A stretch of 64,000 nt of DNA. Source: Acetobacter farinalis (GTDB lineage Bacteria; Pseudomonadota; Alphaproteobacteria; Acetobacterales; Acetobacteraceae). Made by a program: the position numbers and the translations under genes. The stretch is taken from assembly GCF_011516935.1 (NCBI RefSeq), contig NZ_WOTF01000001.1:124001-188000 (forward strand). Reading direction: 5' to 3'. Below, one piece after another: positions 25,668 through 33,637 of this stretch. Numbering within the stretch: the first letter of the stretch is position 1; every line of letters starts with the position of its first letter. Below the pieces are notes generated by a model. That model was not told the origin of the DNA, made no database searches, and saw nothing but the letters and a program-made list of their open reading frames with translations.

Positions 25668-27530
25668 ATGCGAACACCAGACAAGGCAGCGCTCGGGGTA
25701 GCACTTCAGCCGGAACTTCGGCCCGAACAAGAGGCAGGGGGCGGTGCAGGGCATCGGGCGGGGCAGCGTTCTGGCGCATTGCGCGGGCTGGGCGCCCAGA
25801 GGCGCACGGGGCGCTATGTCGGGCTACGGAGCCGGGGGCTGGCTTGTGCGGTTTCTCTCGTGGCGCTGGCAACCGGGCTGCTGGCGGGCGCGGCGCAGGG
25901 GGTGGCGTATGCGGCGGATGTTGCGCCCTCGGTTTACGCGCCCATCAGCCCGCAGCGGATGTCTGACGCCATGAAGGTTCTTGGGTCCGATGCGTTTGAA
26001 GGCCGTGCCCCCGGCTCTGCGGGGGAGGCGCGCACTGTTGCCTGGCTGATTGCGCAGTACAAGCAGATTGGCCTTGAACCGGGCGGTGAGAACGGTGGCT
26101 GGACGCAGCGTGTGCCGCTTCAGCATACCCGCGTGGGCAAAGCGACGCGCCTGCAGGTTGCCTATGCCACAGACACCCTGCCTCTGGAGCAGGTGAAGGA
26201 TGTTTATTTCACCACCGCGCGCGGGGCGGATCATCTTGAAATCCAGAATGCACCACTGGTTTTTGTGGGATACGGCGTGCATGCGCCCGAGCGCGGCTGG
26301 GATGATTTCAAGGGCGTGGACCTTAAAGGCAAAATTGCTGTCTTTTTGATTAACGATCCGGATTTTGATGCAAAGCCGGGCGAGCCTGTGGCTGGAAAAT
26401 TTGGTGGTCGGGCCATGACCTATTATGGCCGCTGGACGTACAAATATGAGGAAGCCACCCGCCGTGGCGCGATTGGCGCGCTGATTGTGCATGACACACC
26501 GGGTGCGGCCTATGGCTGGTCCACCGTGATTGCACCGGGTGGCGAGGCGTTTGATTTTGAGCAGAGCGGCCAGAACCAGTCTCTTCTGATGCAGGGCTGG
26601 ATTTCCACGCCTGCGGCAACACAGGTTTTTGCAAAGGCGGGGCTGGATCTGCCCGCGCTGCGTGTGCAGGCGCGGCAGGCGTCCTTCCAGCCGGTAACAC
26701 TGCCGCATGCGGCGTTCTCCCTCGCGGTGCCGGTGGAGGTGACGCATCTGGAAAGCCAGAACGTGCTGGGTAAACTGACCGGCAGCAAAAGGCCGGATGA
26801 GACCGTGATGTTCGGCGCGCATTGGGATGCGTTCGGCATGAGCAAGGATGCACAGGGCCATGAGGTGATCCGCCATGGCGCGATTGATGATGGTTCGGGT
26901 GTGGCGGGTGTTCTGGAAATTGCCCGTGCCTTCAAGGCCGGGCCGAAACCGGAGCGGACGGTGATGTTTGCGTCCTGGACCGCTGAGGAACGTGGCCTTC
27001 TGGGGTCGGGCTGGTATGCCGCGCACCCGCTGGCGCCGCTTGAAAAAACTGCTGCCAATTTCACGATGGATGTGTTGCAGATGGCCGGGCCATCCCGCAC
27101 GGCCTACATGGTGGGGGCAGGGCAGGATACGGTGCAGGATGATGTGGTGGCTGCGGCGGAACGGCAGGGCCGCGTGATGCTGCCTGAAGCCATGTCGGAG
27201 CGCGGGGCCTTCTACCGTGCGGACCATCTGCCCTTTGCCCGTGCAGGTGTGCCCGTGGTGGCGCTGATGGATATGGCGGGATACCCGGACCTGCTGAAAG
27301 GCGGCGTGCCTGCCGGACGCAAATGGTTGCAGGATTATATGGTCTGCTACCATCAGGCCTGTGATGCCTGGAGCCTGGACTGGGATGTACGGGGTGCGGC
27401 GGAAGATGTTGCTCTTCTGTATAATGTAGGCCGCACTCTGGCTTTTTCACAGGCTTGGCCGCAGTGGAAGCCCGGTTCGGAATTTGCTGCCGTGCGGGCG
27501 CAGAGTGCGGCTGTGCGCGGCGGGCACTAA
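25668..27530 (+). CDS. Secreted M28 zinc aminopeptidase with PA domain
   Basis: This is an exported peptidase of family M28, which releases N-terminal residues from peptides using two zinc ions. The protein is about 620 residues long. It begins with an unusually long Arg/Gly/Glu-rich stretch (residues 1-55) before the signal-peptide core (CAVSLVALATGLLAGAAQGVA, 60-80). A protease-associated (PA) domain lies around residues 150-330. The catalytic domain has zinc ligands in GAHWDAFG (383-390), DDGSGVAG (407-414), EERGLLGS (near 440) and CYHQACD (near 560). The ATG at 25668 is preceded by AGGA; longer frames add an unlikely tail. It is convergent with holC. Confidence 0.92.
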   Translation: MRTPDKAALGVALQPELRPEQEAGGGAGHRAGQRSGALRGLGAQRRTGRYVGLRSRGLACAVSLVALATGLLAGAAQGVAYAADVAPSVYAPISPQRMSDAMKVLGSDAFEGRAPGSAGEARTVAWLIAQYKQIGLEPGGENGGWTQRVPLQHTRVGKATRLQVAYATDTLPLEQVKDVYFTTARGADHLEIQNAPLVFVGYGVHAPERGWDDFKGVDLKGKIAVFLINDPDFDAKPGEPVAGKFGGRAMTYYGRWTYKYEEATRRGAIGALIVHDTPGAAYGWSTVIAPGGEAFDFEQSGQNQSLLMQGWISTPAATQVFAKAGLDLPALRVQARQASFQPVTLPHAAFSLAVPVEVTHLESQNVLGKLTGSKRPDETVMFGAHWDAFGMSKDAQGHEVIRHGAIDDGSGVAGVLEIARAFKAGPKPERTVMFASWTAEERGLLGSGWYAAHPLAPLEKTAANFTMDVLQMAGPSRTAYMVGAGQDTVQDDVVAAAERQGRVMLPEAMSERGAFYRADHLPFARAGVPVVALMDMAGYPDLLKGGVPAGRKWLQDYMVCYHQACDAWSLDWDVRGAAEDVALLYNVGRTLAFSQAWPQWKPGSEFAAVRAQSAAVRGGH

Positions 27531-27546
27531 CCCGAACAGGCTTCAG

Positions 27547-27568
27547 GGCGGCGGTGTTGGCCGCCGCC
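27547..27568. terminator. Hairpin between peptidase and holC
   Basis: GGCGGCGG (27547-27554) pairs with CCGCCGCC (27561-27568) over a six-base loop, touching the holC stop codon. It sits between convergent genes and can terminate either, though the T-run is poor. Confidence 0.5.
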
Positions 27569-28014
27569 TACCGTGCGCGTTTCCAGCCGCGGTCTTCCTG
27601 CCGCCAGTAGGCAAGTTCATGCCCGGCGGCTTTCAGGGTGCTCCAGCGTCCTCTGGCTGCGGCCACGGCCGCTTCGTCATGCCCGTCAAACAGATCAAAC
27701 ACCCGCTCAAAGGGCGGGTTCTCCGGGCAGGTCCGGTTTTCCAGCAGGAAGAGGAACGGGGCGGCGTTGGGGGCATCTTCCCCCAGTGTCAGCCAGATGG
27801 GTTGCAGGTCCGGGCACGGGATGCCCGCGCTGCCATGCGGAAGCCATGCGGGGTCAGACACTTTCCACAAAGCTTTATCAAGCTCGTCCAGCAGAGGTTT
27901 GCCCGCGCACCACACAACAGCTTTCTGCCCGCTTGCCAGCGTGCGGGAGAGCAACTGCGGCAGCGCCTCCGTAACACTGGTGCGCGTGAGGTGATAAAAG
28001 CCGATTTGCGTCAT
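27568..28014 (-). CDS. holC: DNA polymerase III subunit chi (HolC)
   Basis: HolC links the polymerase clamp-loader complex to single-strand binding protein during replication. The 148-residue protein has the typical opening MTQIGFYHLTRTSVTEALPQ, the central strand KAVVWCAGKPLLDELDKALW, PIWLTLGEDAPN and the ending HELAYWRQEDRGWKRAR. The ATG at 28014 gives normal length; an extension to 28194 is unrelated sequence. It stands alone on the minus strand, divergent from the aldo/keto reductase gene. Confidence 0.93.
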   Translation of the reverse strand: MTQIGFYHLTRTSVTEALPQLLSRTLASGQKAVVWCAGKPLLDELDKALWKVSDPAWLPHGSAGIPCPDLQPIWLTLGEDAPNAAPFLFLLENRTCPENPPFERVFDLFDGHDEAAVAAARGRWSTLKAAGHELAYWRQEDRGWKRAR

Positions 28015-28320
28015 GCCGGGGTGGTCCTGTACTCTGCCATGGAGGGAGTATATCAGCTTCCGGCGGCCGTGCAGAGGGCCGGGTGATGTGTCTGCGGGGC
28101 GCATGTGCGGATCCCGCAAGGCAGCGCGCGAGGGAACGATCGTGCTGCTCCTGCGCTGACTCGACACTCTGGACCATGCAGGGAATGCTGCCACAGCAGA
28201 GGGATGTCTGGCGTCCTGTTTGCGCTTTGCCTGTCAGGATATCTGGTCAGGATGTCTGGCAGGGGTGGCGTTTCAGGGGGCGCAGCCTGGCCCTGTTTCA
28301 GGAAAAAGGACGAAACCAAC
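28015..28320. other. Divergent intergenic region with 13-base tandem repeat
   Basis: This region lies between the divergent holC and aldo/keto reductase genes and has no convincing gene. GTCAGGATATCTG (28233-28245) is followed at once by GTCAGGATGTCTG (28246-28258), and the sub-motif GGATGTCTGGC occurs at 28202-28212 and again at 28250-28260. The cluster is 60-120 bases before the reductase start and looks like a regulator binding array. Confidence 0.5.
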
Positions 28321-29175
28321 ATGGCAAAAACAGTAACGCTGGCAGATGGCACAGTTCTTCCTGCGTTGGGGATGGGCACCTGGAATATGGGAGAGACCTC
28401 CGCCGGATGGAAAGAGGATGTAGCCAGTCTGCGCTACGGGGTGGAGGCCGGGCTGAAGGTTGTGGATACCGCCGAGATGTACGGGCAGGGACGCTCGGAA
28501 AGTCTGGTGGGGGATGCCGTGTCCGATATGCGGGACAAGGTTTTTCTGGTGACAAAGGTGCTGCCGTCCAATGCTACGGCGGAGGGGGTGGCCAAATCCT
28601 GCCGTGTCTCGCTCCGTCGGCTGGCGACAGACCGGATTGACCTCTACCTGCTGCACTGGCGGGGCAGTGTGCCGCTGGAGGAAACGGTTGAGGCCTTCCG
28701 CAAGCTGAAAGAGGAAGGGCTGATCCGCTACTGGGGTGTGTCCAACTTCGATGTGAAGGACATGCTGGAACTGGAGCGGCTTACGGCCCCCTGCGAATGC
28801 GTGGCGAACCAGATTCTCTACAATCTGGAGCATCGTGGCGTGGAGTATGACCTGCTGGATACAAACCGCTTCCGGCATGTGACCACCATGGCCTATTCCC
28901 CCATCGGGCAGGGGGGCGCACTGCTGCGAAATGCGGCGCTGAAAGCTGTTGCGGCCCGACACACCACCAGCACCGGTCCGGCGACTGCGGCGCAGATTGC
29001 GCTGGCATGGGTGCTGCGGGTGAACGGTGTCATGCCCATCCCCAAAGCGACGTCTCTTGTGCATCTCAAGGAAAATATTGCCGCGCAGGAGATCACGCTG
29101 AGCGATGAGGATCTGGCGTTGCTTGATACGGCTTTTCCGCCGCCCACCAGAAAGGTGCCTCTGGATATGATCTGA
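28321..29175 (+). CDS. Aldo/keto reductase
   Basis: This is a 284-residue NADPH-dependent carbonyl reductase of the AKR superfamily (TIM barrel). All four catalytic residues are visible: Asp49 in VVDTAEMYG, Tyr54, Lys79 in LVTKVLP and His112 in LLHWRG. The cofactor-binding C-terminal segment VMPIPKATSLVHLKEN is also typical. AAGGA about ten bases before the ATG at 28321 supports this start over an upstream GTG or ATG. A strong terminator follows. The natural substrate is unknown; in acetic acid bacteria such enzymes often reduce ketoses or dicarbonyls. Confidence 0.92.
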   Translation: MAKTVTLADGTVLPALGMGTWNMGETSAGWKEDVASLRYGVEAGLKVVDTAEMYGQGRSESLVGDAVSDMRDKVFLVTKVLPSNATAEGVAKSCRVSLRRLATDRIDLYLLHWRGSVPLEETVEAFRKLKEEGLIRYWGVSNFDVKDMLELERLTAPCECVANQILYNLEHRGVEYDLLDTNRFRHVTTMAYSPIGQGGALLRNAALKAVAARHTTSTGPATAAQIALAWVLRVNGVMPIPKATSLVHLKENIAAQEITLSDEDLALLDTAFPPPTRKVPLDMI

Positions 29176-29234
29176 AGCCCTCCGGAAACGCTTCGGAGAG
29201 CGGTTCCGGGCGAACGGGGCGTGTCAGAGACAGC

Positions 29235-29268
29235 AAAGCCGCCGGGCGGGAGCCTCGGCGGCTTTTTT
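29235..29268 (+). terminator. Intrinsic terminator after aldo/keto reductase
   Basis: AGCCGCCG (29237-29244) pairs with CGGCGGCT (29256-29263), flanked by A residues and followed by six T. Confidence 0.85.
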
Positions 29269-29312
29269 GGTCTTCAGATAAAAGGCTTCAGCCTGATATC
29301 CGGCCTCTGAAA

Positions 29313-29474
29313 TCAGACGCCGTCTTTCTGCATGTTGTCCAGAACATAGGTTGCCATCAGCACAACCGGCAGGCCGAACGCGATGACAAAGGTCAGAAAG
29401 CTCATTTCACCCTGTTTGAAGCCGCTCAGCAGCAGATCGAGACCGAGGAGTGTCAGAAAACCGTACAATTGCAT
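29313..29474 (-). CDS. Small two-helix membrane protein
   Basis: This 53-residue frame encodes two hydrophobic helices (YGFLTLLGLDLLLSGF and FLTFVIAFGLPVVLMATYVL) and a short charged tail. AAAGGG lies eight bases before the ATG at 29474, which makes it a credible gene; a longer frame to 29510 adds 12 residues without support. It stands alone between the reductase terminator and an AT-rich non-coding region. Function unknown. Confidence 0.5.
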   Translation of the reverse strand: MQLYGFLTLLGLDLLLSGFKQGEMSFLTFVIAFGLPVVLMATYVLDNMQKDGV

Positions 29475-29762
29475 GGTGAAGCCCTTTCGGTGGCGCACAA
29501 TATTCAGCACAAGACCCGCAACGCCCTGCAGGACAGGGGGTGGGCTTTCAGAAACACATCCCTCGAATAACTTATTCCGAAAATGTATTTCTCTTGCTGC
29601 CTATTTTACGCTGGCGGAAAGGGAGGTCAATATTTATTTGAGTTTCGTAAGTAATGGACCGTTTTGGTCTTGTTTCTCAAGGGTGTAATTGAGAGTTTAT
29701 TTCTCTGTATTTACGAAGATATATTTATTTTCCAAATATATCAAAGGGAAAGCCGATCCCTC
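29475..29762. other. AT-rich non-coding region downstream of htrA
   Basis: This region is strongly AT-rich from about 29565. GATATATTT (29718-29726) and AAATATATC (29734-29742) form a perfect nine-base inverted repeat just after the htrA stop. GAGAG-TTTATTT-CTCT is a second small repeat near 29690. No gene is seen; promoter elements for the small membrane protein are probably here. Confidence 0.4.
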
Positions 29763-30875
29763 TCACTCTTCTGAAAGAGGGCGGTGTCCGATATGGATAG
29801 TCAGCATCATAGGCTGACTCTGGCGCTGCACACTGATCTGCACGGCGTTATTCGGATGGGCCGCCGCCACAGCGCGGATCATGGTGCGGGCGGTGTCCAT
29901 ATGCTCTCCGTTCATGGCGGTAATGATATCCCCGCGCTTCAGCCCGCCCTGTGCGGCGGGGCTATTGCGGTCCACATCCGTCACGCGGGTGCCGTTATGG
30001 GTGGAGATATCTTCCAGCGTGGCTCCCAGCCAGCCGCGGTCAATCCGGCCATCACGTTGCAGCGCCTGCACAACCGGGATGACAATTTCAGACGGAATGG
30101 AAAAGCCAAGCCCCACAGACCCGCCCGTGGGGGAGACAATGGCCGTATTCAGCGCAATGACCTGCCCGGCCAGATTGAAGGTGGGGCCGCCGGAGTTGCC
30201 GGGGTTGATGGGGGCATCAAGCTGAAGGAAATCATCAAACGGCCCGGTGCCGATATCCCGCCCGCGCGCGGAGACAATGCCGGCCGTAACGGACGAGCCG
30301 AGGCCGAAGGGGTTGCCCGCGGCCATAATCCAGTCCCCCACCTGCACAAGGCGGCTGTCCCCCCATTCCACGAAGGGCAGAGGGGTGGGGCTGTCGATCT
30401 TGATAACGGCAATATCTGTCAGGTCATCAATCCCGATCAGTCTGGCCGTGAATTCCTTACCGTTGACCAGCGCAACAGTAATCTTGTCGGCATCCTCCAC
30501 AACATGGCCGTTTGTGACAATAACGCCGGAGGGGTCCAGAATAAAACCGGAGCCAGCGCCCAGCATTTCATCACCATGCTTGCGCATTCTCTCCCGGAAG
30601 CGGCGCTCCAGAGGCGTGCCTTTTACGGCGGAGGGCAGTTTTTTGTTTTTGCCGGATTCAGAATTCCGCGTGACGGCGATATTCACCACGGCGGGCACAA
30701 CCTTGCGCACCAGCGGGGCGAAGCTGGTCGGGCCGGGAGCGGAGACCAGCGGCGTGGGGGGCTGAAAGGGCACGGAAGCCGGAAGTGCATCCCCCTGTGC
30801 GGTGGCCCGTTCGGCTGAAAAGCTGGCCAGACAGAGGGTGGCCAGAACTGGCAGGCCCCGCATAAATATCTTCAT
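29763..30875 (-). CDS. htrA: HtrA/DegP-family periplasmic serine protease with one PDZ domain
   Basis: This is a trypsin-like protease that degrades or refolds damaged envelope proteins. The 370-residue protein has a signal peptide (residues 1-27), a protease domain with the full triad His124 (VTNGHVV), Asp154 (DLTDIAV) and Ser228 (NPGNSGGP), and a single C-terminal PDZ domain (about 275-365). DegP has two PDZ domains and DegS one, but DegS keeps a membrane anchor; here the N-terminus looks cleavable. It is the last gene of a minus-strand run below hrpB. A palindrome/repeat cluster 85-110 bases upstream is a possible control site. Confidence 0.92.
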   Translation of the reverse strand: MKIFMRGLPVLATLCLASFSAERATAQGDALPASVPFQPPTPLVSAPGPTSFAPLVRKVVPAVVNIAVTRNSESGKNKKLPSAVKGTPLERRFRERMRKHGDEMLGAGSGFILDPSGVIVTNGHVVEDADKITVALVNGKEFTARLIGIDDLTDIAVIKIDSPTPLPFVEWGDSRLVQVGDWIMAAGNPFGLGSSVTAGIVSARGRDIGTGPFDDFLQLDAPINPGNSGGPTFNLAGQVIALNTAIVSPTGGSVGLGFSIPSEIVIPVVQALQRDGRIDRGWLGATLEDISTHNGTRVTDVDRNSPAAQGGLKRGDIITAMNGEHMDTARTMIRAVAAAHPNNAVQISVQRQSQPMMLTIHIGHRPLSEE

Positions 30876-30957
30876 AACTGTGTGGCCTGCATTCCGGTCA
30901 TAAAGACTTCTGGCCTTGTTTTCCTCTTCCGCGCAATGATTCTGTGCAGGGTTTGCG

Positions 30958-30983
30958 GCGCAACGTGACTGTTGCGCAACGTG
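30958..30983. promoter_or_regulatory. Palindrome with direct repeat upstream of htrA
   Basis: GCGCAAC (30958-30964) and GTTGCGC (30971-30977) are a perfect inverted repeat with a six-base spacer, and GCGCAACGTG occurs twice in direct orientation (30958-30967 and 30974-30983). It lies in the 132-base gap between hrpB and htrA, on the promoter side of htrA. Confidence 0.4.
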
Positions 30984-31007
30984 GTGTGGCTATTCGGTTA
31001 CTAATCG

Positions 31008-33584
31008 TTAACGTGGCGGCTTGCGGGGTTGGGCCGGGCTAAGGGCCGGATTTTCAGGCCATTCATGCCGGGGGTAACGGCCCCGCATGTCCCGCCGCAT
31101 GTCCGCCCATCCGCCCTTCCAGAACCCGGCCAGATCCGCCGTAATGGCCTGTGGTCGTCCCGCGGGGGAGAGAAGGGCCAGACGCAGCGGCACGCGCCCT
31201 CCGGCCAGCCGTGGTGTCTGTTCCGTGCCATAGAATACCTGCGCCCGGGCGGAAGCAACGGGCACCGGCTGGGTATAGTCCACACTGGCCTTGCCACCGG
31301 GAAAAGTGAGGGTGGTGGGGAGATGTGTATCCAGCCAGGCATTCAGGCTGTAGCCCAGATGCGTCTTCAGCAGCGCTGCCAGATCCAGCCCGCGCAGGTC
31401 TGCCAGAGAAGTTAATCCGTCAAGATATGGCGCCAGCCATTCGTCCATCCGTTCGGCCAGCGCGGGGGTGGTGAAATCCGGCCAGTCTTCTCCGGGGCCG
31501 GTTGCGGAAGCGGTGCCTGCGGGCAGGGCGCGCGCCGTCTCCACCCGGGCCTGAAGCTGGCGGGCGGTGTCTGTCCACTCCAGCGCGGTGTCCGGCGTGG
31601 CTTTGGCCTGTGCCAGCAGCAGGGGGGCTGCGTTGCTGGCCTGCACTTTCTCTGTCAGGTCACGCAGGACAAGGCAGCCGATGCGCGTGCGGCGGCGGGC
31701 CAGAATGTTACCCGAAACCGGATCCAGAGACGTTTCAACCTGCTCTTTTGTGCGGTCCAGCAGGGCCGGGGGCAGGGCGTTCAGGTCCAGCGGGGCGGCA
31801 AGACGAATTTCGGCGGAGTTGCGCAGGTGCAGCCCGGCCACGGCCAGAAGCTTCTTTTCAGCCAGCCCGTCCTCCCGGCGCAGGCGGGCATTGGTGCCGC
31901 CGGAAAGGCGGAAGGAGCCAGCCTCCCCACGGGAGAGGGCAATGCGGTCTGGAAATCCGGCGGCGATGAGCGCTGCGGCATCCCCCTCGGCCTGCTGGTG
32001 CGCCCGCAGGCCCAGCCGGGTGCGGAAGCGTGAGGCCGCCTGACGGATGCGGGCCAGCGCGCCCCGGTCAGCCTGAGGGTGGTCTCCCCCCGCAATCAGG
32101 TCCAGCCGCAGGGAAATGTCAGAGGGTGGAACGGGCGGCGGCCCACCCTGCCCCGTGGCGCGGGGGCGCAGGGGGTCACGCTCTTCCAGCAGGGCCGCGA
32201 GGTCCGCCGCCAGAGCGGCTTCCGCCGGGGAACGGGCGGCCAGCATCATGGCGGCAAGGCGCGGATGCGTGCCAAGGGCGATCATGTCCCGCCCATGCGG
32301 GGTAATCTGCCCGGCATCATCCAGCGCGCCCAGCATGCACAGCAACTCTCTGGCCGCTGCCACGGCACTGCCGGAGGGCTGGTCGGGCAAGGGCAGGGGC
32401 GTATCGGATGCGCCGACGGTCTCGGTCCACAAGGCTGTGGCCAGAACAAAATCGGAGAGGTCGGCTTCCAGAATTTCCGGCCGGTCGTGCTGCGGCATGC
32501 CGCGTTCTGTGGCGCTGGTCCATAGGCAAAAGGCGGTGCCGGGGGCTTCTCGTCCGGCGCGCCCGGCCCGCTGGCGGGCGGCCGCGCGGGAGATGCGCAG
32601 CGTTTCCAGCCGGGAAAGGCCCGCCCCGGCATCAAAGCGCGGGGCGCGCCGGAAACCACAATCCACCACCACGCGCACGCCCGGCACGGTGAGAGAGGTT
32701 TCCGCAATGGAGGTGGAGAGAATGACGCGCCTTTGCCCCTGCGGGCCGGGGCGCAGCACCAGTGCCTGCTCGGCCGGGGGGAGTTCTCCGTGCAGGGGCA
32801 GGACAAGGGCGCGGCAGTCCTCCAGAAGCTGGGCTGTGCGGCGGATTTCGCCCGTGCCGGGCAGGAAGACCAGAATATCGCCCTCCGTATCTGCCAGCGC
32901 CTGCCGCACGGCGGTGGCGGTGGCTGCGGGCAGGTCACGCAGGTGCGGAATATCCCGTTTGGCGTGGTGAACGCTCAGGGGGTACATCCGCCCTTCACTG
33001 GTCAGCACGGGGGCGTTCATCAAGCTGGCCAGCCGTTCCGTTTCCGCCGTGGCGGACATGGCAACCAGCCTCAGGTCCGGTCGCAAGGTCCGTTGCAGGT
33101 CGAGGCAGAAGGCCAGCGCGAGGTCTGCTTCCAGAGAGCGTTCATGCACTTCATCCAGCACCACGCAGGCCACGTTTTCCAGCATGGGGTCAGCCAGCAG
33201 GCGGCGCAGGAACAGGCCCTCTGTCAGCACCTCAATCCGGGTGCGGGCAGAGATGGCGGAGTCCAGCCGGGTACGGAAGCCGACAAAGCCGCCCACCTCT
33301 TCTCCCATCAGGGAGGCGATGCGTGTGGCCGCCGCGCGGGCGGCCAGACGGCGGGGCTCCAGCATGATGATGCGGTCAGCCTCGCCCCGCCACGGGGCCG
33401 CGGCCAGAACCGGTGGCACGGTGGTGGTTTTGCCTGCCCCGGGTGGGGCGACCAGAATGGCGGAAGCCGGGTGCTCTGCCGTGGGAGCGCGAGCCAGAAC
33501 GGCGCACAACTCCGGCAGGATGTCCTGCACGGGCAGGCCATCCGCAATGGCGAACAGGGAGGAAGGGGGTGTCTGCTCAGCCAT
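31008..33584 (-). CDS. hrpB: ATP-dependent helicase HrpB
   Basis: This is a DEAH-box RNA helicase-like protein of 858 residues, of unknown physiological role in most bacteria. Motif I is APPGAGKTTT (near residue 47), motif II DEVHER (near 145), motif III SATAE, and motif VI QRAGRAGR. The HrpB-specific C-terminal domain follows: LDLNALPPALLDRTKEQVET, then a YTQPVPVASARAQVFYG-like stretch and RPQAITADLAGFWKGGWADMRR-type ending. Length is close to E. coli HrpB (about 810). Start at 33584. It lies between a lipoprotein gene and htrA on the minus strand. Confidence 0.93.
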   Translation of the reverse strand: MAEQTPPSSLFAIADGLPVQDILPELCAVLARAPTAEHPASAILVAPPGAGKTTTVPPVLAAAPWRGEADRIIMLEPRRLAARAAATRIASLMGEEVGGFVGFRTRLDSAISARTRIEVLTEGLFLRRLLADPMLENVACVVLDEVHERSLEADLALAFCLDLQRTLRPDLRLVAMSATAETERLASLMNAPVLTSEGRMYPLSVHHAKRDIPHLRDLPAATATAVRQALADTEGDILVFLPGTGEIRRTAQLLEDCRALVLPLHGELPPAEQALVLRPGPQGQRRVILSTSIAETSLTVPGVRVVVDCGFRRAPRFDAGAGLSRLETLRISRAAARQRAGRAGREAPGTAFCLWTSATERGMPQHDRPEILEADLSDFVLATALWTETVGASDTPLPLPDQPSGSAVAAARELLCMLGALDDAGQITPHGRDMIALGTHPRLAAMMLAARSPAEAALAADLAALLEERDPLRPRATGQGGPPPVPPSDISLRLDLIAGGDHPQADRGALARIRQAASRFRTRLGLRAHQQAEGDAAALIAAGFPDRIALSRGEAGSFRLSGGTNARLRREDGLAEKKLLAVAGLHLRNSAEIRLAAPLDLNALPPALLDRTKEQVETSLDPVSGNILARRRTRIGCLVLRDLTEKVQASNAAPLLLAQAKATPDTALEWTDTARQLQARVETARALPAGTASATGPGEDWPDFTTPALAERMDEWLAPYLDGLTSLADLRGLDLAALLKTHLGYSLNAWLDTHLPTTLTFPGGKASVDYTQPVPVASARAQVFYGTEQTPRLAGGRVPLRLALLSPAGRPQAITADLAGFWKGGWADMRRDMRGRYPRHEWPENPALSPAQPRKPPR

Positions 33585-33637
33585 GGTACCGTGATGTGAC
33601 GCCGGAGAGGAGGCCTGACTTAGGGACAGTCAGAGCC

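Noticed and set aside
25824-27353. 509-residue open frame opposite the M28 peptidase gene
   Set aside because: Antisense shadow; composition rich in His and Arg, no domain.
29763-30875. DegS-type membrane-anchored protease instead of a soluble HtrA
   Set aside because: A single PDZ domain is shared with DegS, but the N-terminus looks like a cleavable signal peptide (Ala-rich end before residue 28), so I call it HtrA/DegP-like.
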